From positions 165,196-229,195 of the forward strand of contig NZ_FOUO01000003.1 in assembly GCF_900114895.1 (NCBI RefSeq): a DNA stretch of 64,000 bases, in the 5' to 3' direction. Position 1 is the first letter of the stretch. Each line of letters starts with the position of its first letter. The DNA is from Ectothiorhodospira mobilis (GTDB lineage: Bacteria > Pseudomonadota > Gammaproteobacteria > Ectothiorhodospirales > Ectothiorhodospiraceae). Below, one piece after another: positions 58,124 through 64,000 of this stretch. Both the position numbers and the translations under genes were made by a program. Under the pieces are notes generated by a model. That model saw only the letters and a list, made by a program, of their open reading frames with translations, was not told where the DNA came from and searched no databases.

Positions 58124-58537
58124 TCAGGGCGATGGAAAAAAGAAGGAAGGCCGCGCTGTGCAGGCGGGGTCTTCGGGGCATCCCCCGCTGCCGAGCAACG
58201 CATCCACCGGACCCCGCACCGCCCCCCCGCCACGCTGCAGCACGTGGGTATCGATCTGCGGCAGCCACTCCGCTGCCCGAAGCCCCCTCCCGTACACGAT
58301 TGCCATCAACCAGTAGCGTTCCCTCATGCGCCTCAGAATGGCCGAGACCTCCTTGCCCATCTCTCTTGGGCGCCTCTTGCCGGAAAAGATGAAGCGGATC
58401 CAATAGATGTGGGCTTGTTCGGTGCGGTAGCTGTAATGCAGCCGCCGTGGGACGTGATGCGGCGGATGCGCCGCAATACGTCTTATCATGCGCATCCGCC
58501 GCATAACACTCCTCGAGAGTGTATGGGTTCCGGGCAT
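58124..58537 (-). pseudogene. relic integron integrase (IntI-type tyrosine recombinase) with internal deletions
   Basis: A 137-codon frame holds three pieces of an integron integrase, joined in order. N-terminal piece: HYSYRTEQAHIYWIRF and GKRRPREMGKEV, cf. the YRTEQAYVRWIRRFI and HGKRHPREMG of IntI. Middle: RYWLMAIVYGRGLRAAEWL, with the first catalytic Arg. C-terminal: IDTHVLQRGGGAVRGPVDAL, cf. IYTHVLNRGG...SPADAL. Two internal deletions remove most of the catalytic domain (IntI is about 320-340 residues) and the catalytic Tyr is Asp (IDTHV). It must be inactive. It is transcribed away from the cassette genes, the normal intI orientation. Confidence 0.85.
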
Positions 58538-58626
58538 AAATCGTTGAACCTGAAGATGCTGCTACGCTGAACGCCGGTCGACGCTGGGTATTATGCGGGG
58601 TTTAGGCCGTCCATTTATAGTTGGGC
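58538..58626 (+). other. putative attI region and cassette core site GTTGGGC
   Basis: Lies between the 5' end of the intI relic and the first cassette gene. GTTGGGC at 58620-58626 fits the recombination core GTTRRRY; cleavage would fall between G58620 and T58621. The cassette ATG follows 13 bases later. I cannot identify integrase-binding direct repeats with certainty. Confidence 0.55.
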
Positions 58627-58638
58627 ACAACAAAAACA

Positions 58639-59499
58639 ATGCCACTAAGCAAACTTTCTATACGAGATTCTGAATACCTGCCTGACGCAGCATCAGGCAG
58701 ATGCGTCTACCACGTCTACGATCCTCACGCACTTGTTCAAGCAGCAGGGTATCTCAAGTTCAAGAATGGCGCAGAGAAAGATGAGGGTGTGTTCTTTCGC
58801 GGAGAATCAAAGCTTCATGGCTCGCTATCGCCGACATTGTTTCGAGGCGTTTCCACGCAGGCAGGACAGTCGAGGAAGATCAGCGAACTTAACAAAGCCA
58901 TAAGACAGTTACGGGAGGACAACAATATATTTGGCTCCTTCGCGCAAGAATCGCATGAGGCAATTCTGCAGCACTATGGGTTAAAGACAAGCTGGCTGGA
59001 TCTTGTAGATAACGTTTGGGTAGCACTTTGGTTTGCGTGCCACCGAACTCACGGTACTGGTCCAGCCGGCGAATATCTTCATTTCGAGAAGCGGTCCGTG
59101 CACAAAGAACTCGATGGGTTCGTGTATGTCTTGCTTGTTGGAGCAGACCAAGGCCGTGACACACGCAGAGCGCCGGGACACTATCTTGGAAAGAATACTG
59201 AGCTTATTGATCTTCGAGCAGCCGTGCCTTCGATTTTTCTCCGGCCGCACGCTCAGCATGGCTTAGTGTTTCGCGTGCGTGGCGATCAGGTAATGCGCCC
59301 AATCGACTATCATAAGCAGGTGAGGGGTGTTATTCGCATTTCGTTAGCAGACGCGCTCACGTGGCTTGGCAATGGAAGAATGCTTGGAGTTCACGCGCTA
59401 TTTCCACCGCCATATTATGATCGTGGTTATAGCATTCTTCTGAAGTCAGGCTTCCCGGCTTCCAAAGAGTTGGGTGCGATTTCACACGTGGGTGCGTAG
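58639..59499 (+). CDS. FRG-domain protein in an integron cassette
   Basis: A 286-residue protein with an FRG domain: FFRGESKLHGSLSPTLFRG (residues of about 51-70) and ESHEAILQHYGLKTSWLDL followed by ALWFACH, the second conserved block. FRG proteins have unknown biochemical function and often occur in defence islands. No transmembrane segment is seen. Codon use is AT-richer than the core genes. The ATG lies 13 bases after the core site and the stop 7 bases before the attC-like element, so the gene fills one cassette. A TTG at 58621 would include the core site and is not used. Confidence 0.85.
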   Translation: MPLSKLSIRDSEYLPDAASGRCVYHVYDPHALVQAAGYLKFKNGAEKDEGVFFRGESKLHGSLSPTLFRGVSTQAGQSRKISELNKAIRQLREDNNIFGSFAQESHEAILQHYGLKTSWLDLVDNVWVALWFACHRTHGTGPAGEYLHFEKRSVHKELDGFVYVLLVGADQGRDTRRAPGHYLGKNTELIDLRAAVPSIFLRPHAQHGLVFRVRGDQVMRPIDYHKQVRGVIRISLADALTWLGNGRMLGVHALFPPPYYDRGYSILLKSGFPASKELGAISHVGA

Positions 59500-59506
59500 C
59501 CTTGGT

Positions 59507-59596
59507 GCCCAACAAATTCTTTCACCCGACACCCGGGAAATTTCGCCTCTCTGTCGCTCGTTTCGTGGCGGGCGCGGGTGAAGAAAGCCGTTAGGA
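59507..59596 (+). repeat. attC-like recombination site (59-base element)
   Basis: Starts with GCCCAAC (59507-59513, RYYYAAC) and ends with GTTAGGA (59590-59596, near GTTRRRY). Inside, TTCTTTCACCCG (59517-59528) pairs with CGGGTGAAGAAA (59575-59586) with one displaced base, like the extrahelical bases of attC. Length 90 bases is normal. The outer arms are complementary, the centre is not. The last R' base is A, not pyrimidine. Confidence 0.7.
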
Positions 59597-59615
59597 CTAC
59601 AGAATAGCAGAGCTG

Positions 59616-60428
59616 ATGCTAGATCTAGGTATTGACGCAGCTACCTTGGCGCCATGGTTCGCCGAGGAGCATAAGTCACCATACGTCGTGGTTCGCGTGC
59701 CTGACGAGCACGCGGCTGCTTGGGCGGATCTTCTTGGTGTGCCAGTTCGCCGATGCTACATCGAAGATTCGCTACTCGACGAGCGAGCCGCTGCCACCGG
59801 TCGCCCGAAAACGGAACTCGTCAGGGCCAAGCTGCCAGAGCGAGGCTCCACCATGGCCGGTGATTTCGGGGAGATTCTGGTCTTCCTGTACCACGCAGCT
59901 ATCGAGCCAGAAGTCGATCTTATTGGCCCGAAAAAGTGGCGGTTGAAGCAGGATCGGACGAAGCCAGCGCCATTCTCTGATGTCGTTCACTTCGTGCTGC
60001 CGCACTGGCCCGAAGCCTCAACCGAGGATCGCATCCTCTGTTCCGAGGTGAAGACCAAGTCCACCAATGCGGAGTCCACGCCCATTAGCTCGGCAATTGC
60101 TGACTGCGAGAAGGATCGGACAAGTCGCTTAGCCAAGACGCTGGTGTGGTTGAAGGAGCGTGCACTTCACGAAGACCTCGGAACCACGACCGTCGCTCAT
60201 ATAGAGCGCTTCACCAATGCCACCGATCACCCCTACGTGCAGAAAGAGTTCCGGGCCGTCGCGGTTGTATGTGCGAGTCTCGTGGATGAAGAGCTCGCAG
60301 ACGCTCCAGAGGAAGAGCCCACGGATTACACGGTAGTCGTGATCGCCATCCCAGATCTTAAGCGGCGTTACGAGGAGGTCTTCGACGCCGTTCATGCCAC
60401 CGTCGCAGAACTTGGGGACGGCACATGA
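59616..60428 (+). CDS. hamA: HamA, DUF1837 nuclease of a Hachiman anti-phage system
   Basis: A 270-residue protein of the DUF1837 family, which in Hachiman is the effector nuclease HamA that degrades DNA when released by HamB. A PD-(D/E)xK-like site is visible: Glu86 in GDFGEILVFLYH, Asp122 in FSDVVHFVLP, Glu144-x-Lys146 in CSEVKTKST. The ATG at 59616 is 20 bases after the attC-like core. The stop overlaps the hamB start by 4 bases (ATGA), so the two are translated together. Identity rests on the domain and its helicase partner. Confidence 0.85.
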   Translation: MLDLGIDAATLAPWFAEEHKSPYVVVRVPDEHAAAWADLLGVPVRRCYIEDSLLDERAAATGRPKTELVRAKLPERGSTMAGDFGEILVFLYHAAIEPEVDLIGPKKWRLKQDRTKPAPFSDVVHFVLPHWPEASTEDRILCSEVKTKSTNAESTPISSAIADCEKDRTSRLAKTLVWLKERALHEDLGTTTVAHIERFTNATDHPYVQKEFRAVAVVCASLVDEELADAPEEEPTDYTVVVIAIPDLKRRYEEVFDAVHATVAELGDGT

Positions 60429-63406
60429 GGGAGACTCTGGCCAAGTGGGTGAGCGACGCTGGAGCCCTTTATCACGTGGAGCGATTTGGCTTTTCACAGC
60501 CGCCATCGCAGCTGAGCTACCTGCGCTCTCGAGGTGACGACTACTATATCTCGCTTGTTGGAGAGCTCTTCGATCGACTCCATGAGCCGTACAACGATTC
60601 TGTCGACTGGTCGCAGTTAGGCAACGCAATTACTCAGGCAGGAGGCGTCGGAGTCGATCAGGCACCAGTTTATCGCGGGATACTGGAACCGGAAGCTGCT
60701 GTCCTCGCTGCGGCAGCGTTCTATTTTGGAGGCTACTCGGCCTCTGCATATCTCACGCTCAAGGCGACGGACCCGGGTGCCCTCAGTGAGATGCAGAGAG
60801 CGTGCTACGAGCTGCTCGCAAGGCCATCGACGATCACGTCCGCACGTGTGAGTACCCTCGTTGGTGCCGTGCGAAGGGGTAATTTGGACGCGATTCAGGC
60901 GCAGAGCGAGGAGGCTGCGGAGAGGGAAGCGTTTGCGCTGAAGTCCGCCCCCGACGAATGGGTGGGATGGCGCCTTTTTCGACGCATACTCTCCAGGTTC
61001 CAGGAGACAAATATCCGTGCCGTCCTTCCGGATGGTGACTCGGAATTTTGGGATTCCCTTGTTCGCTCACTTCTCAACCGAGACCCGCCGGTATGGGACT
61101 TCTTCCCTTCGCAGATCGACGCAATCAGAAGCGGGCTGCTGGGAGGAGCAACTTCATTCTCCATCCAGATGCCTACCGGGGCGGGCAAGACGGCACTTTC
61201 GGAGACACTGCTCTATTACCACCTGAAGCGGCATCCTGAGGATGTGGCAATCCTGCTTGTTCCGTACCGGTCCCTTGCGGCGGAGCTGCGCGGCAGCCTC
61301 GTGAAGCGCCTAGGCCGTATGGGTCTTCCTGCCCGGTGCGCGTATGGAGGGACTGTGCCTACTCGCGACGAGGTACAAGACTTTGACGACATGCGGGCGC
61401 TCGTCGCGACGCCAGAGGCGTTGTCGGGCTTGCTAAGTGCGGAACCGAACTTATTCGCCCGTGTTTCCCTCGTCATCTGTGATGAAGGACACCTCCTGGA
61501 CAGCGGGGCCCGCGGGGTAGGACTGGAGCTGCTGCTCGCTCGGATGCGAGCCCGAGAGATTGGCCCACCCAAGTTTGTCTTCGTTTCGGCCATTGTCCCG
61601 AACATCGAGGAGATCAACACGTGGCTTGACGGCACGGACGAAACCGTAGTCCGCAGCGACTATCGTCCGGCTCTCGCCGAATTCGCAGTGCTCCGGGTGT
61701 CCGGTACGAACACCAGAACTATGGTGTCACTACAAATTCATCCGCACCAAGATGCATCCACGTTCTCGATCGAAAATTTTCTTAGCCGAGATGACTTTCG
61801 CTACCGCAGCGCCTCGACGGGCCGGTTGAACACATATTCGTTTAACTCTATGAAGACCCAGGCCATTGCCGCAGCACGAAAGGCATTGTCGATGGGGCCG
61901 GTTGCCGTGTTTGCCGCCAATAAGCGGGGCAATCAGGGAGCCGTAGGGCTCGCGAACGAGCTTCTAGCCCAGCTGGAGAGCCCGCTGCCAATGCCTGCTC
62001 CCATGCAATTCGTTGAGGACGGAGCGAAGCTCCAGGCTGCAGTCGAGTACTTCACTCTAGAGTACGGCGCTTCATGGGTTGGAACCCGAGCACTGGCGGC
62101 GGGAGCTGTTCTGCACCACGGAGATATTCCGCAGGAAACCAGGGAGGTCGTCGAAGCCTTGGTTCGCAGGGAGGACGTTCGATTGGCGATATGCACGAAC
62201 ACGCTGGCCGAGGGCGTCAACTTGCCGATCAGGACTTTGGTTTTGTACTCGGTGCAACGTTGCGGCCCGGATGGGGCGGCGGAGAACCTGCTCGCGCGCG
62301 ACATCAAGAACCTCGTTGGACGAGCGGGACGAGCGGGAGCAACCACCAAGGGCCTCGTCATCTGCGCCAACCCTGGACAGTGGCCTTTGGTAGCCCCCGT
62401 CGCTCAGCAGCAACCGGGCGAACGCGTCTCCGGGGCACTGCTCGAGCTCATGCGTCGGCTTCAGTCCGCGCTGAGCCAGCAAAGCCTCACCCTAACGAAC
62501 GACATCCTAGAGGGGGTGACCGCACTGCACACGTTGATCGACGGTATCGACGCGACACTCATCGACCTCGCCGCGGAAGAGCTAGGGGAAGACGAACTGG
62601 TTCGGATCGCCGGAGAACTGTCGAGCCAGACATTTGCGGCTCGCCAGGCTGAGCCCGCCACCACCGCCCTGATGAAGCAGGTCTTCGAGCTGCGCGCTCA
62701 ACGGGTGGCCGCGATCAAGGGGGCTGGTCGCCTCGGCTGGATCCGAGAAACAGGCACGCGTGCGCGAATGCTTGAGTCCGTTGAGGCCAAGCTGCTGCCC
62801 ATGCGGGAGCGGTGGGATGACATCGAGGCCGCGACGGACCCGGAACTGGTGGAGGCGCTGCTGACGTGGGCATGGGACCTCCCAGAGATGGCTGAAGCGG
62901 TCAAGGAGGCGTACCGGGGTGTTCCGCCGACGCGCTCGGATTTCACTCGGGTATTGGAAGCATGGATCGACGGCCAGCCGTTGATCGAGCTGGCTCGACG
63001 AGCGAGCATCGACATCGACGCAATGCTGGGCGTTCACGCCAGGGTAATCAGCTACGTTCTCCAGGTCGCCGTTGAACAGGGCGTCGGCCTACTCAAGAAG
63101 CTGCTCGAGGCAGATGACCGCGAACTGGCGCAAGCCGTCGCCGACTTCCCCGAGCACCTGCGTTTTGGTGTCCCAACGGCGGCGGCGAGGGTGCTTGCGG
63201 CTGGCGGCCTCCGGCACCGTCGAGCTGCGGTCGCGCTCGGCCGAAGCCCCGAGCTTGGTACGCTGGTTGACCGCTCAGCGGTGTTTCCCACGGCCCGACA
63301 TCTGCTCGACGATCGGGAGCGGTGGCTGCCGTCGATGGGGCGACTGGTGCTGGAGAACACGCTAGAAGATTTGCGAGATCCCAGTGTATCCGATGATCAA
63401 GAATAG
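60425..63406 (+). CDS. hamB: HamB, Ski2-like helicase of a Hachiman anti-phage system
   Basis: A 993-residue superfamily 2 helicase. Walker A is PTGAGKT (residues 250-256), motif II D353-E-G-H, motif III SAIVP, motif V TNTLAEGVNLPIRTLVL, and motif VI NLVGRAGRAG near residue 630. A helical N-terminal region of about 220 residues and a large C-terminal region (650-993) surround the core. In Hachiman, HamB holds HamA inactive and senses damaged or single-stranded DNA ends. DEGH in place of DEAH is common in this group. It directly follows hamA with overlap. Confidence 0.88.
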   Translation: MRETLAKWVSDAGALYHVERFGFSQPPSQLSYLRSRGDDYYISLVGELFDRLHEPYNDSVDWSQLGNAITQAGGVGVDQAPVYRGILEPEAAVLAAAAFYFGGYSASAYLTLKATDPGALSEMQRACYELLARPSTITSARVSTLVGAVRRGNLDAIQAQSEEAAEREAFALKSAPDEWVGWRLFRRILSRFQETNIRAVLPDGDSEFWDSLVRSLLNRDPPVWDFFPSQIDAIRSGLLGGATSFSIQMPTGAGKTALSETLLYYHLKRHPEDVAILLVPYRSLAAELRGSLVKRLGRMGLPARCAYGGTVPTRDEVQDFDDMRALVATPEALSGLLSAEPNLFARVSLVICDEGHLLDSGARGVGLELLLARMRAREIGPPKFVFVSAIVPNIEEINTWLDGTDETVVRSDYRPALAEFAVLRVSGTNTRTMVSLQIHPHQDASTFSIENFLSRDDFRYRSASTGRLNTYSFNSMKTQAIAAARKALSMGPVAVFAANKRGNQGAVGLANELLAQLESPLPMPAPMQFVEDGAKLQAAVEYFTLEYGASWVGTRALAAGAVLHHGDIPQETREVVEALVRREDVRLAICTNTLAEGVNLPIRTLVLYSVQRCGPDGAAENLLARDIKNLVGRAGRAGATTKGLVICANPGQWPLVAPVAQQQPGERVSGALLELMRRLQSALSQQSLTLTNDILEGVTALHTLIDGIDATLIDLAAEELGEDELVRIAGELSSQTFAARQAEPATTALMKQVFELRAQRVAAIKGAGRLGWIRETGTRARMLESVEAKLLPMRERWDDIEAATDPELVEALLTWAWDLPEMAEAVKEAYRGVPPTRSDFTRVLEAWIDGQPLIELARRASIDIDAMLGVHARVISYVLQVAVEQGVGLLKKLLEADDRELAQAVADFPEHLRFGVPTAAARVLAAGGLRHRRAAVALGRSPELGTLVDRSAVFPTARHLLDDRERWLPSMGRLVLENTLEDLRDPSVSDDQE

Positions 63407-63611
63407 ACTCCCACGCGAAGAGCGTCCAAACAACAGTGAACCTCGATCTATGAGTTCCCTGTCCTCAAATCGCTCATACCCGTTCGGGATCATGGATTCA
63501 TAGCTCATGACCCAGCATGGTGATCGGACCCGGACGGTTGCAAGGGCATCCAGGAGAGGTGATCTCGAGGCGGTGGCACCCCTCACCATGGCTCCGGATA
63601 GCTCATCCGCC
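63407..63611. other. gap between hamB and the insertion element
   Basis: No gene recognised in 205 bases. No attC-like inverted core pair is found after hamB. The last few dozen bases next to the transposase stop probably include the end of the insertion element, whose other end is outside the window. Confidence 0.3.
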
Positions 63612-64000
63612 TCATGCGGCCACCCCCTGCAGGTAGGTCCAGCGCCGGAGGTTGTACACGATGTTGTTCAGGCCGATCTTCAATCGCGCCCGGGCCAGGC
63701 CGATGGTCCGCACCAGTTGTCCCCCCATGGCCGCCTGACTGGCGAACACGTGCTCCACCCGCGCCCGCACCTGGGAACGTTTGTGATTGGCCTTCTGCTG
63801 CCGCGCGTTCAGCGGCCGGTTCTTCCGGCCCCGGGTGTGGATGCGGCTGCGGTAGCCTTCGCGGGCCAGCTGCTGCTCGCGCTCCCGGGATCGGTAGGCC
63901 GAGTCGGCCCATACGTCCGCGCTGGTGTTGTGCTCGTCCAGGAGGAAGTCGATCATCTGGCTGTCGTGGACGCTGGCATCGGTCACCTCGAAGTGCCGGA
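63612..64000 (-). mobile_element. IS5-family transposase, C-terminal part (5' end beyond window)
   Basis: About 129 residues of a DDE transposase reading off the right edge. Seen motifs are TDASVHDSQMIDFLLDEHN, DVWADSAYRSREREQQL (second Asp region) and KRSQVRARVEHVFA (R...E, third catalytic residue), then a conserved tail GLARARLKIGLNNIVYNLRRW. The style is that of the IS5 family. Full length and inverted repeats cannot be checked from this window. Confidence 0.85.

Noticed and set aside
57945..58403. 152-codon minus-strand frame beside the riboswitch
   Set aside because: Overlaps the intI relic in another frame; shows no family similarity and begins in decayed integrase DNA.
63407..63580. 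Search for an attC after hamB
   Set aside because: GTTGCAA at about 63537 does not fit GTTRRRY and no matching RYYYAAC arm was found.

Overview
The window is a high-GC chromosomal segment from a gammaproteobacterium. Gene order and protein style (dksA-gluQ, guaB-guaA, pepA divergent from lptF-lptG with holC-valS, prmB-hemN-aroC, epmB divergent from efp-epmA) point to Chromatiales, most likely Ectothiorhodospiraceae or a close relative. A cowN gene with a NifA-type promoter implies a nitrogen-fixing organism. The assignment is inference from protein content, not a database match.

Layout. 1-1558: end of kdsB, a small unknown gene, and an ADP-ribose pyrophosphatase. 1613-12809: an acetate/carbon-use block on the minus strand with acetyl-CoA synthetase, a two-subunit sodium:solute symporter, a cNMP/CBS/DUF294 signalling protein, an NtrC-type regulator, a symporter-histidine kinase hybrid (CbrAB-like) and a CbrX-like small membrane protein. 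The DUF294 gene has a sigma-54 promoter and a double palindrome that looks like the regulator's enhancer. 12939-22716: housekeeping genes (gluQ, dksA, HAD phosphatase, xseA, guaBA, HDOD protein, tadA, mltF). 22833-24617: tRNA-Ser(CGA), cowN and a YedI-type membrane protein. 24758-36955: valS, holC, pepA, lptFG, an RDD protein, a PilZ protein, nfeD-slipin-xerD, dsbC. 37001-43572: cnoX-like gene, parE, a small membrane protein, parC, htpX. 43654-47685: a FimX-like degenerate REC-PAS-GGDEF-EAL protein next to a large protein with a PilZ-like domain. 47757-50480: the complete EF-P beta-lysylation set (epmB, efp, epmA). 50512-55088: psd, prmB, hemN, aroC. 55082-57912: a cobalamin-riboswitch-controlled FecCD/BtuCD-type importer whose binding protein lacks its C-terminal lobe.

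58124-64000 is an accessory island with visibly lower GC. It opens with a relic integron integrase on the minus strand, deleted in two places and without its catalytic tyrosine. It faces a GTTGGGC core site, a one-gene cassette encoding an FRG-domain protein, and a roughly 90-bp attC-like element. In the next cassette position is a two-gene Hachiman-type anti-phage system (HamA nuclease, HamB helicase). The island ends in an IS5-family transposase cut by the window edge. A dead integron carrying a probable defence cassette array is the most notable structure here.

Three regulatory systems can be read directly: CbrAB/sigma-54 control of the acetate block, NifA/sigma-54 control of cowN, and the B12 riboswitch.
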